DNA of 64,000 nt. Source: Varroa destructor. Taxonomy: Eukaryota; Arthropoda; Arachnida; Mesostigmata; Varroidae. The translations under genes and the position numbers were made by a program. The DNA lies in NCBI RefSeq assembly GCF_002443255.2, contig NW_019211458.1, positions 32,979,288-33,043,287 on the forward strand. Reading direction: 5' to 3'. Below the pieces are notes generated by a model. That model was not told the DNA's origin. It made no database searches and saw nothing but the letters and a program-made list of their open reading frames with translations. Each line of letters starts with the position of its first letter. Positions within the stretch are counted from its first letter, which is position 1. Of this stretch, positions 26,601-37,499 are shown piece after piece.

Positions 26601-27185
26601 ATATTACATTGATAGGATACTTGCAGGACACAAGATCGAAGTGAATTATTATGGTATATATGTAGGACGACTACGAGGTTTAACAAGACATAAAGCCAAA
26701 CCTTTTAGGTAAGAAATTCGTCAGTCCTTTTCTAACTTAACGTTTATGTATGTATAATAATTCTTGTGATTTACAAAGATTAGCGAATTTTGTAATTGTT
26801 TCTTGTACACCACCAAAGTTTATCATAACATTGCGTTTAGATTTACCCTTATTAGTGTTACGGTAGAAAATTTGATGTTAAATGGGGGTGCAATATATGC
26901 TTCCCTAAAACCATTGCCGATCTCGACTAATCAGACCTCGGCAATTTGTCAGCGATGTCAAGTATCTTCCATTTGAGCACATGCCTGTGACAACAGATGA
27001 TCGTCAACGAAGACTTTTCCGGGAAGGCTCATGTACGCAAGCGTTTAACGTTTTCAAAAAGATTTGACATGCTATGTGATATCAAGTTTCGTCCTGGCGA
27101 TGGCGGCGCTAAACCTTAGGCGGCGCTAAACCTTAGGCGGCGCTTGTGTCATTGGTGCGTCCGTCAACAATGGTCTAGCATCCTT
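23631..27185. other. Array spacer, no gene recognised
   Basis: A/T-rich with poly-T runs (25028-25074). Short frames on both strands near 24031-24213, 24292-24546, 24943-25206 and 25506-25835 show no known motif. The minus strand around 24090-24120 has a weak FNGV-like match to the receptor (residues 722-725) that I do not trust. Confidence 0.35.
27102..27144. repeat. 17-bp tandem repeat, 2.5 copies
   Basis: GGCGGCGCTAAACCTTA is repeated twice exactly, then GGCGGCGCT. It sits just below the kinase end of decayed receptor copy 3. Confidence 0.9.
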
Positions 27186-30100
27186 TTGACTCAATGTTAA
27201 TGTAATCGAGCCTGGATGAGTCTTCTTCAAGAGAAGACCTCGAACAGTTTAAAAGCCGTTGGTTTATCGTCTCTCTTTCGAATCCATATTTGGAGAAAAG
27301 GCGTCCTTAATTCGCTCGATATCTTCCACGGCGTTGTGACAAGGCCTCCGTTGCCTCATTTGATCATCTGAATTGTTGTACAGATAAACTTCGAATGGGC
27401 AACGAGAGGGCAACGCCAAACAAGTCTGACTGAATATGATAGACCCGAGTGAAAAGTAGCCGCCATTAAAGCCAGCATAGACAAGACGATGATAGCCCGA
27501 ATCGACAAGATCCTTTCTGCAATTCGTCTTGTGAATTTTTCGTATGGAAAGCAGTTGCGCCACGCAAATTAAGATAATCCTCAACTAATGCTATTCAAAT
27601 CACATCAGCTGTATCGACCTTTACCTTAGGGCCACAATGGCGGAAACCTTAGTCTGAGCCTAACAAACACCATAAATTCAATTGCAGTCTGACACCTGTC
27701 GTGCTGAGTCCTAACTTTAATATGCTCGAAAAGTTTTATTAGCCTGGCCTCACTTGATTTTTTAGATCATTTGACATTTTGACCCTAAAATTTTAACCGT
27801 ATTTGACCGCAGTCTTTCTCCTTGAGTTCCTCACCAAAATACGTTTCACCGACGGGACCTTCACCGAAATAGTGGTAAACTTGTACGCTATGATTTACCA
27901 ATTTATATTTAGATAGGTTACTGGCGCGCTTTGCTTCTGCTTCTCTAATTTTACTACCTTCTATTTGGAGTGGTGATACGTACATCCGTTTCCGAAAAAG
28001 TCAAATGCCATAGCACAGATTAGCACAATACTGATGATCACAACCACCATAGCGTATACACACGAACCTATGTCGTTTATATTAGTTAGCCTCGTAATTA
28101 CCAGGCGGCCGTTACCTAGTTTGGAATGATGCTGTTTGCCCTATTTGACACGTTTCACAAATGGAGACTCCTTACGTTAACTTGTTCCTACGCTGGATAG
28201 CGTAAAATCAATTGTTTGATTCACTGGGGCTGATCAAGCACTACGTGGCCAACGCCATTGATATACGAACCCAAATAGACGGGTATTTTTTTCATGAGTA
28301 AAATGTTTCCTGTTCTTGCTTTAGATCAATTACTTTCGATCATATCGGTCCAGGCAAATATGTATGCCTTACTGAGAGTAGTAGGCCTGAAGCTGAACGA
28401 TCCATTCAGTAGAGTGGGACTGCTGGCTAGGGTCCAGATCGAATTGTAGACCTGTCAATCGCGTGTGGCCACACTGACGGTATCCACTTCTCATATGCTT
28501 TCTTACATTCGGTCACGCAGTGAAATTTGGCATCAATATTAAAGTTCTCATTCTCTAGCTTTTTAAATCAGTAGAGCAAATGAGCATTTCATCACATATG
28601 CAGGTGCTTCTACCTAGATACATTAAATCCATTTTGTAATAGATGCGGAAGCAACAGCCAAATGTATCTTTGCCGCTAGCTCACCTTTAGGTCGTGGGGC
28701 ACGGCCACTATTCGAAGACCCATCCGTGTTTGGGAACCGCCAATGAAAATAGGATTTTTTTTTGTTTTTGAAGCGTGTTCTTAAGATTTTCTCCGCTACT
28801 GAGTGGATCAGAAACAATACTCAAATGACTATTATCGGCTTCATTGCGCGATTTATTTGTCCATGAGATAGATCAGTACTCCATCATCAAAGAAATTATC
28901 CAACGATTATTTGTCACAGATGTTTAATATAGCCTCTTTTTATGACGAAAGAATCAAAGGAAGTGATCAGCTCTGTTCTGATCGTTGCGAGGAAACTATT
29001 GCCAACGCACCTGTACATCTTAGCAAGGCCACTAAACAAGGCCTTGCACTCGGGACCGATAACGGCAACGATCTGTACTTCTCTCTCTTGTTTCTCCCCG
29101 TGCCCAAAAGTACGTCGTATTTTAGGATGTCTTTGCTGTAATTTCTATAGATAGGCAGAAATTCAATTGAAACGATTAATTATCCCAAATGCAAGGCAAA
29201 TGACGTTTCGACAAATGGCTCACATTATCGCTTGTGTGTCTGGGATCTCCGGAAATAATTCTGCGCCCTCTACTCCTCGTTTTTTACAACTTTCCCAGAG
29301 GTCTCTGTGTATAGCACATGTAAATTTTTTTGTCATACCAGTTTATGGTGAATATAAGCGTGCGGTATGGCTGAGCCATCAATTTGATGTTTTGCTTTAT
29401 GCGGTAAACATGTTTAGGTTTGTATTTAAATTAAGAAAAAGCAGGGTAGTTTCGTCATCGCAGGACGGAAACTGAACTTCATCAACACCAAAGGTTCTGT
29501 TTCCATTTCGCTCTGAAGTGCAAATGGATTTATCAACAGATTGAAGAATACGTAATTAGTTGACGATTGCAAGCGTACCGCATGCTCAAGTTTTTTTGTA
29601 CCAAATCAGGTTTAGGAAGTTAAGAAAGTTTCAATCCTGTAATCTGTTTTCATAGAATTGCATAACTTTCGTGTGGAAAGGCTGCCAGGACCTCTCTTTC
29701 TATGTTTTGAGTTTTACGTTTAATATCGCCTAGAAAATTCATCAGATGGCTGGGTGCCAGCACGAAACGAGAAGTGTCTATGCCAGGTTTCGAACCCACA
29801 GCACCTCACTGACACACTAATCGGATATGGACTAGCCATTGTCGTTGCAATGGTCAAGTGTCTCGTGCTGGCGTCAGCGCTCACTTCCCGTTCCCCGAAC
29901 TTTGTCGTGTGTTCTTATACTGATATTGATTTTCTTTTCGGTCACATTGGTCAACTCTCGGTTGAAACGCCTTGGCCTAAAACAAATAAGTGCCTATGTT
30001 CTAGGCTCTTACGAACCGCTTCCGTATATCTTTGTGCTGAGAGGCGCGTTCATCAGCCAACTCTGCTGCAGACGTGGCCCTAGCTCACCGACCGAGAGGG

Positions 30101-30390
30101 CGCGAGCCGCGTTTAAGCCTGACCTATCGTCCTCCTGCACTATTTTACTGAGACCTATATATAGCATCGAAGAGTTCCTTCCAACATGACCATTACACCC
30201 GACACCCGTTTGTCCGAATTACGTGTAGCGTCAAATAACTGTACACTCGAGAAGTCAGTATGGTGAGAATCGGCTGCTGTTCTCAGCGTTGGAAGCTCTT
30301 CATCGATATACAAGTCGTTGATAATCTTGACAGAGTTGTTTTTGTTCGGGCAGCGTACGAAGATGCCGCCATTGGCGCCCTAAAGCACAG
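27186..30390 (-). pseudogene. Decayed receptor copy 3, whole length traceable
   Basis: Fragments in receptor order, from low to high coordinate: the kinase C-lobe (27264-27584, KDLVDSGYHRLV); the glycine loop (27785-27985, FGEGPVGETYFGEELKEKDC against LGEGAFGKVYLGEYLKEENC); the membrane helix (about 27990-28060, YAMVVVIISIVLICAMAF); the flytrap core (about 28950-29090, QIVAVIGPECKALFSGLAKM against QIIAVVGSECNRSLENLVGL); CAIHRDLW and LFPEIP (about 29255-29330); and the N-terminus (about 30280-30350, LYIDEELPTLRTAADS against IFIGEESANLWIAAGP). Frames are broken throughout, and a repeat copy at 29738-29840 interrupts it. More diverged than copy 1. Confidence 0.88.
29738..29840. repeat. Dispersed repeat copy A (possible tRNA-derived SINE)
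   Basis: Shares CATCAGATGGCTGG-T-CCAGC, then GTCTATGCC and TTCGAA, with the copies at 31079 and 52770. On the minus strand it contains GGTTCGAAACC, an exact Pol III B-box consensus. It lies inside decayed receptor copy 3, so it inserted after or during decay of that copy. Confidence 0.65.
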
Positions 30391-31078
30391 AGACCAATCT
30401 GACGCTGTGAAGATATTTTGTTCAGTGCAAAATTCAAAAACTAGTCTAGAACAAGTAAAGGTTGCCTTGTATTTCAAAAGAAAAATTGTTTGCTGAAAGA
30501 ATTTTCAGAATGTGTAAATTACAGGCTCTAGATAAAGCTGTTTCTCGCAACAGTTATCTGGCACAAACAGTAATTTGTTTATAATGTTTTTCCTTGAATA
30601 AATGCTGAACATTCATTCGGTTTAGCAGATCGTCATGAATGAATTATAGTCGCTCCAAGCTAAGTGGTAAATTGTAGCCAACAACACCAAACCAATGGAG
30701 AATTCTATCAGTTTCCTCAGAACTTACCTAACTACGCACCGTATTTCTTTATACGTGTTGTTTCTTACGGACCGGCATAAGGAGCAGGTTTGTAGTGGAC
30801 TGCAGACCCTAAGCAGTAGCTGCTTTAAAGATTCCGCACGTTAGCAAAGATAACGTTCTACGACGATCTACTGCCAAGTGAAACAGGTCGAGCATTAATT
30901 ATGATTCATCCACCGTAGATCGACGTGAAGCTCTGCTCCGCAGTGTGAAGTCGGCTCTTCAGTGGCCGAAGTACTGACTCCTTAACAAGTTGCGTTTCTT
31001 TCGGAAGTAGTAAGGTGCAGTAATAATGTGAGCACCGTTGTTTAGGGCCGATTTGATGGCACTATCGAGTTTTACGTC
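30391..31078. other. Intergenic, nothing recognised
   Basis: The stretch between the N-terminal end of decayed copy 3 and the next dispersed repeat. No credible exon on either strand. Confidence 0.4.
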
Positions 31079-31230
31079 CGGTGTTGCCGTTGGGCGTTCC
31101 ATCAGACGGCTGGCTCCCAGCGTGAAAAAAATTCAGCGTGTTTATGCCCAGATTCGAATTGAAACAACACGTGTCACAAAGATTAGCAGGCAGATAGGTC
31201 GCCCATCACGCTATCACCAAGATGGAACCG
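31079..31230. repeat. Dispersed repeat copy B (possible tRNA-derived SINE)
   Basis: The longest copy. It contains GGGCGTTCCATCAGACGGCT and GCTCCCAGC, then TTTATGCCCAGATTCGAA, then GATTAGCAGGCAGATAGGTC. Its left half matches copy A and its right half matches the copy at 51622, which ties the family together. Confidence 0.7.
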
Positions 31231-32128
31231 CTAATGGCGGCACTGGACGTAACACTTGAAACACAGAAGCTTCTATATCCATCCGCATCGTTGATAAACT
31301 CTAATTATGACTGAAATTGTCTGTAGTGTGGTGCATACATTAACAGTATTATTAAGGATGCCTTATGCTCAATGAGTCTTTTGATACGAGGCTGAGAACA
31401 ATACGACGCGTTGGCGCATTCGTACTAAGCTGAGTTGAACCTTGGAGCAGCTTAGATAACTCAGTTTCTCCATTAAATTAGCACCGGCCGCGCACGGATT
31501 TGGTGTATAACAGCTCATGTAGCCCTTATTTAAGTGCACTCAAATAACAAATGCTGTGAGTAAAATCTAACCGTGAAAAACGTTCGACGGGTTATAGGCT
31601 AAAAGGGCACCAGTTACCATTTATCAGATTTCTATTTAAATAAGTCAGCTTAGTAGGCAACTTGAGGCACAAGTGCCGTGATCCTATGGGTAAAAGCGTT
31701 TAGCATTGTTTATTGTCACTCCACATAGTCCGCATATATCCTTCTGTGTGACTGAGTGTCCGGTCCACGTACAGGGCATATCATTTTAAGCTTAAACTGT
31801 ACGAAAGTAGATATCATAGGCACCGTAAATTGTCAGTTTAGGCTATTTAGTCATTTGATTAGATTTTATGGTGTTATAAAGGTAAAGACTGTTAAAGAAA
31901 CTTATTGAAACTGAAGAAACTAAAAGTAATTTCGCTTTTTACGAAGTCGTCTTTGATTGAATTCTGTTTAACATAAATATGATCTTTAAGGTCTTAGACG
32001 CGCGTGGAAAGTTCAGGAGTGTGATTGTAATAAGAAAGCTATATTAGGTCGCCAGCGAAATACACTTACCGGTTAAACGCATATCCGTATGTCCGCTTCG
32101 ACACAACCGCATTCAAGACTTCACTTAG

Positions 32129-32154
32129 CAACAACAACAACAACATCGACAACG
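32129..32154. repeat. (CAA)n triplet run
   Basis: Six to eight CAA-type triplets with a TCGACA interruption, 200 bp from the large GTT/GTC tract but with the opposite strand bias. Confidence 0.85.
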
Positions 32155-32360
32155 AAAGGCATCTGTTCGATGATTTAACGATTCAGATGATACTTCGTCT
32201 CTGATCTGAATCGAGCGTTTTTACTTGCGATGTTAATCAATGCTTAACTTAACACGACAAAGTAACAACACGACATCAATGTAGTGGCGAGTACGGCTTC
32301 TCAAACTGCGCTCCGGGTGAAGGAAGCACTTAGCGCCAATTATTTGAATGGGTAAATAAT

Positions 32361-32662
32361 CGTTGTCGTCGTCGTCGTCGTCGTTGTGGTCGTCGTCGTC
32401 GTCGTCGTTGTGGTCGTCGTCGTCGTCGTTGTTGTTGTTATTGTTAGTATTGTTGTTGTTGTTGTTATTGTTGTTGTTGTCGTCGTCGTCGTCGTCGTCG
32501 TTGTTGTTGTTGTTGTTGTTGTTGTTGTCGTCGTTGTTGTTGTTGTTGTTGTCGTCGTCGTCGTCGTCGTTGTTGTTGTTGTTGTTGTTGTCGTCGTCGT
32601 CGTTGTTGTCGTCGTCGTTGTCGTCGTCGTCGTTGTCGTCGTCGTCGTCGTTGTCGCCGTCG

Positions 32663-32696
<34 letters not shown>

Positions 32697-32697
32697 T
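32361..32697. repeat. 337-bp mosaic GTC/GTT triplet microsatellite
   Basis: Blocks of GTC alternate with blocks of GTT in perfect triplet register, with a few GTG, ATT and GCC variants. It creates long open frames in all three plus frames and one minus frame (poly-Asp/Asn), but there is no flanking coding context, so I do not call a gene. Confidence 0.97.
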
Positions 32698-33624
32698 AAA
32701 ACGTACTGAACAGTAATCCACTACCAAAAGATGGGCATATTAAGGTATCGAGACCAGACAAGAAATGAGCATTAGCAAATGACGTGGCCTATTGCTTGCG
32801 AAAATAGATTAGCAATGTAGGCACTGGTTTTCGGTTCTGTATGGTGGATTCTCTAAGATGTGATGCAATACTCTCGGCCCAACCAAAACGTATCGCAGTT
32901 GACTTTGCTGCCGAAGCATGGCAGGACTAATGCGTTTGTACCAGCTTAACCGTAAGATTATCTTGTCTCTGCTACATTGATCCTTAGTACATCCCAGCTA
33001 GAGAGCGCACCAATAGTCGTCCTAGCATTAGTGTTTTAGAGTAGCCCTGCTGAGAGTGGCTGGCTCCGGTATATAGTTGAATTCTTCCAAGCGCAACATG
33101 TAATCCCATTGAAACTAACAACTCCATCTTGAATGTTGCTCCTCATTTAGACGAGAAACCAAAGGATATACACTTTTACGCCGTGAACGGGATCGGTACA
33201 CGCTTGCATCTAATTTTAGATTTCGTAGCACTATCGGTATGAAAGCAGTAGATAAAAAAAACTCATAGCCGTCTTGCATATATGCTGGTATACACTGGAG
33301 AGAACTATACAGACGACCAGACTTTTCAATTTGGAGCCTTAAGGACCTCCTAAAGTACGAGGCTACAGTAACGCTGCCAGTGAAGGGGTACTGGTGGGCA
33401 AATTCATTGTGTCGTTCACTATGTACATCTTTATGAGGTACTGACCAGCGCTACTTTGACACTGGTAATGACACAAAATAATGATACATAAATTTTTGTG
33501 GATGAGCTTCTGTTGTTAATTCTAAGTTGCATTGATGCTGTTTCCTGTCTTAAGCCATACGGTAAACGGTGACCAATAGAACGCCACTATGTGAATAGAT
33601 ACAAACATTTATTAACAGATGTTC

Positions 33625-33627
<3 letters not shown>

Positions 33628-33668
<41 letters not shown>
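33628..33668. repeat. (AT)n microsatellite
   Basis: About 20 TA dinucleotides in a row. Confidence 0.95.
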
Positions 33669-33670
<2 letters not shown>

Positions 33671-34032
33671 CATTATAAGGCTCGAGACATATTTACCTAA
33701 AGTCTATCATAGGTTATATCTATATATACTTAGAACACGAATTATCAGTGGTATACATTCACCTTTTGGTAAGCTGGTAAATAGTAGGTTTCGTAAGCTT
33801 CTTTCGTACGTGTAATAAAAGAATATATGATCAAATCCACACTTAACCTTCAAAAAATTAAATGCTATTCGCTAAATGTTCTACATATATGATTCTAAGG
33901 GCTAAGAGAACCCTTGTTAGCGCTTATCGCAGCTTTTTCCTTTTACTGGAGGCTATCCGCAATTTTTTTCACCGTGCTCCGTTCATCTTGCCAGCCTAGT
34001 TTTCCAGTACGATCATCTAGCATTGACTTTTT

Positions 34033-34110
34033 ACTCTGATTTGAATCGAACCCACGTTGGGGCCAAGTATTCGTTTATTAAACGCACCCTAACTGAACCA
34101 ATCGGTGTAA
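34033..34110 (-). repeat. tRNA-like element, degenerate
   Basis: On the minus strand TGGTTCAGTTAGGG resembles a Pol III A box, and GGTTCGATTC is a good B box. They start about 48 bases apart, close to the spacing in tRNA genes. The T-stem does not pair properly beyond two or three positions and no clean anticodon arm forms, so it is a decayed tRNA gene or the head of a tRNA-derived SINE rather than a working tRNA. Confidence 0.45.
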
Positions 34111-35483
34111 AAATTATATTCCAATGGGGTTACCCAATAAGATTACTTGCTTTAATTACATTTCAATAGATATTTTAAATTGCCTTCGTATGTCTATTTG
34201 AGGCTTTTGGCTAGTGGACGCCTGTTGGAATAGCGCCAGCTTGTGAGTGACGATACAACTGGGAGCTACATTGTGGTAATTGAAATCAATAACAATTGAA
34301 ATATTTTAAGTTTTACCGAAATGCTAAACGAGTCAATTATAAGGTCATCAGCAAACGTCGTGTTGTATCAAGGACACACATCTGTTGTCAACACATTGCA
34401 TACACCCATAGTGCTAGCGCTATATACAGTAGAAAAACTAATCCCGATACCAAGCCGGTTCACTCTGTCTAGGTGGCTCAGTTTGTTGAACATAGTAAAT
34501 AGGTCAAGATCATTTAACAGCATGAGGCTGAATTCGGGTCTCATAAAATGGTGGCTGAGCTTATATCAGTGCTACATATACACATACATGTACACATATA
34601 ATAATTAGCAACTTTTTTTCCGGTAAGATTTTATGGGAGCTACCGTATTGTCTCAATATACAATCTATGTACCTTAATTTGATTGATGTTTATACTGTGG
34701 CTGTATTATGCTGTTTGGGCGTCACACTTGAATGTAATTGATAGACTAAAATGGGTCTGCATGGAGATAGCAACTAATCTAGTCCGTAGCGCCAGTTGGG
34801 CATCGTAAATCGCTAACGCGTTTCCAATCAGCAGTGTAATCGCCTGCAACAAAACAAGCCACAAACTCCCCGTGCGTTAGACTGATAAAAAGGTCTGTGT
34901 CTATCAGCAGAGTCTAAATTGAACGCAACGTCTCTAATCGTCAATGAAAACGTACGATGCGACCTGGCAGCAAAAATGAAGTAACACCGTACCCATATGG
35001 CTAATGAAATACGCAATACAAGGGCAATCTTTCTAAGGGAAACGATTTTTTTCTACCTTAATTATCATTTAAGAAAATCCAGCTAAATTCTATTAACAAC
35101 AACAACGATGGGGAGGTGGCAGTGTATCGGTGATCACTGTTCTCTTAATTCCCTTTTTGAATGCATTCGTATCTATAAAATGCTTACAATTACCGCAGTG
35201 ATGGTCCTCTCGCTGCGGGGCGCTATAACTGAAAAACATATATACATACATACACTAATACGTAATTTAACTAATATTATAAAATTAAAAAAATACTTCA
35301 ATGGTAGTCGTGATAGATGTGGTGCGCGTGTTTACCAGAGGGAGCTAACAAACCTTAAGAGATTAATAGTCTGTCGCATGTTCATTGATTAAGGAGAAGC
35401 AGAGTTTCCTAGCGAGAACTTACAGCTCTGGAAGAAGAACTGAATGGCGATATAGAATTTTCTTTTCACCAGGTAGCCTCATC

Positions 35484-37230
35484 TTATTCATCGGTAGCAT
35501 CAATCTGTAGTGTACCTTCAAAGAGATCAGGGAACAGCCGGGGAAGTCGGACAAAGAGTTCATCATCACAGCCGAAATCAAAATGATCCACGTTTGGGCC
35601 ACTTTCTTGCAGAACTTTATTTGCAAGTCTGAGAAGATGAAAATGGTACCGAAAAAATTAGCACTGGTAGATTTTTGGAATAGCGGGAGGGGAGGGGAGG
35701 GGGTAATACTTGCTTAACATACCATTATAGAATTGATCGACGCAACCCTTATTTCTATTTAGTGAAGCATAGTGACGCTAGTGGAATCATCATCATCACA
35801 GAAGCTTATCTTTTTTAGATGTTTTTATACATTTATTTTATATACGCTATAAACTAGAACTGAAAAATCCGAGACGTCAGCTATCCTGTAAAGTGAGCTA
35901 CTCTAGTAAACACCCAACCTCGATCGTTTCACAAAATCGCATTAAATTACTTTGAAGTTATAAGAATTTCATGGCACAAAAACAGTATACATCACTTCTA
36001 TCAGACGGGTTTAGATTTTAGCCAAACAAATTCTGGAATCTACGATATTTGACAGTAAACGATTATTTACATAACCGCTGACAACATAGCCACGCTTTTT
36101 TCCCGGTCCCGTTAATTCATGCAGGAAAAATTCGAATTCGGCTCACGTTCCCATGTCCCTGATTCATCGTATCGTTTTTGTCTCTGTAGTATAAAATAAA
36201 AACACTATCGAAGACCTTTTCGAAGTAAAATTTACTAGAAACGCACGTACTCTGCATGTTGGTCGGTCACGTCGCGCCCGTCGCCTGTTGAGTCCTCCGT
36301 AAGGCTTCTGTAACCATTGTATCCTGGCTCGACTGCATGGATGGGATGTTTCAATTTAGCCTGATCGCTAAAGCCTTCCTCAGTTATTATTGAAGCCCCA
36401 TCACTATCCTTATCTATTGGTGTTTCCGTTGAAAAAATTGACTTCGTTGAGTCTGCAATCTATTAACATATTCGTTATATCTATTACTAATACATTTTTG
36501 GCGTGAAACTTGTAACAAGAAATCTATTGAGACACTCTGTCAGTTCCACTATGCCTGATTAGCTCCACACCAATCTTGCATCCTCTAGTATGTCATCCTT
36601 CATTTTCTCAAGATTATGGCGCACATTATACGTTCTTTTTTTCTTTATTTAATGTGTTCATTGAGTGGTATGTCACTGATATTTTCGACAAGATCCACTT
36701 AATAATTCCCTTAACACATTTTCGCTGTGCATTTTGCAAAATAACACTTTTAAAAACAGACTCCTCTAAATATAGAACAACGTAGATGTATTCATTACTG
36801 CATGTCTATCTATATTTTAGCTGTACAATGGTCAGCCAACGTCCTATCTTTGGCATGACTTGTTCCCCATATTCATTAACTGGCAAGTAATAATTATTGC
36901 CACAGACCATTTCCTATTTGGGACAATTAGTAGCTTAGTATGACATACCTTCGCATCACGTTCAGACCGTTCCGAACGTTGATTCTTTTGCATAGATTGG
37001 CAATGTTCTATGCTGTGATGTCGGTCGGCGGCTCTCGTAGCTCGAAGTGAAACCTGTATTCGATATAGAAAGGTGACCACAATAAGTAGATCAGATAATG
37101 ACTGGTATAACATTATGCACATCACGAAAAAGGGCTTTTGCAGTACATATTTGTAAGTACAGTCATGATTCCTCCATTCCATTCTATACGAACAGCAAGG
37201 CTGCTCCCGGCACATTGCGGTTAATTCGAC
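35484..37230 (-). CDS. Probable single-pass membrane protein, C-terminal exons
   Basis: Three minus-strand exons. Exon 37230-36949 (phase 0 to 0) codes for a Cys-containing segment, a helix (FFVMCIMLY through LLIVVTFLYRI) and a basic stretch (KNQRSERSERDAK). Exon 36452-36251 (acceptor GATTGCAG, donor CAGA/GTACGT) opens 66 acidic, Ser/Thr-rich codons. Exon 35628-35484 (acceptor TTCATCTTCTCAG) opens 47 codons with FGCDDELFVRLPRLFPDLFE and then TAA. The last two join exactly in phase 2. The first joins the second only if a further exon lies between them (phase 0 against phase 1). The order suggests an outside Cys region, a helix, a basic stop-transfer and an acidic cytoplasmic tail. No family recognised. 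The 5' part is not resolved; a frame at 37330-37440 could be an upstream exon. Confidence 0.5.
35684..35703 (+). other. G-quadruplex candidate
   Basis: GGGAGGGGAGGGGAGGGGG: four G-runs separated by single A bases. It lies about 55 bp upstream of the last exon of the membrane-protein gene on the opposite strand, so it is in that gene's last intron as C-rich sequence. Confidence 0.8.
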
Positions 37231-37499
37231 CTGAAGCAAGCCCAGACTTACACACCTGGGTTTCATTTAGCTAGGGATTATGGTAATATTAATATTTGCG
37301 GTGCACTTTTTTGCACTCAGCCGCGCTACCATAGTATGATTCCCAATATACAGTTGTATGTCGTTTCCATTCGTGGTCAGCTGCCGGATGCGGAGCGTTG
37401 TGCGGTCAACCTTCCCCACAGCTTTTCTTCGCTCGAACCGCACGTTCACGTGTCATTACTGATTACGAAGCAATCAGTGTGAATTCTGTAGTTCCACGG

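Larger units (their letters stand above)
32698..35483. other. Intergenic, repeats only
   Basis: Contains an (AT)n tract (33628-33668), the tRNA-like element at 34033-34110 and short frames at 33591-33815, 34321-34608 and 35108-35392 without motifs. Confidence 0.4.

Noticed and set aside
29754..30189. Two overlapping plus-strand frames of 109 and 116 codons
   Set aside because: They overlap a dispersed repeat and decayed receptor copy 3 on the other strand; no domain.
32233..32727. Long poly-Asp/Asn, poly-Ser/Leu and poly-Val open frames
   Set aside because: They are the three readings of one triplet microsatellite, with no coding context on either side.
36460..36780. A linking exon for the membrane-protein gene (RSLFLKVLF frame)
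   Set aside because: The only phase-compatible donor is weak; not enough to call.
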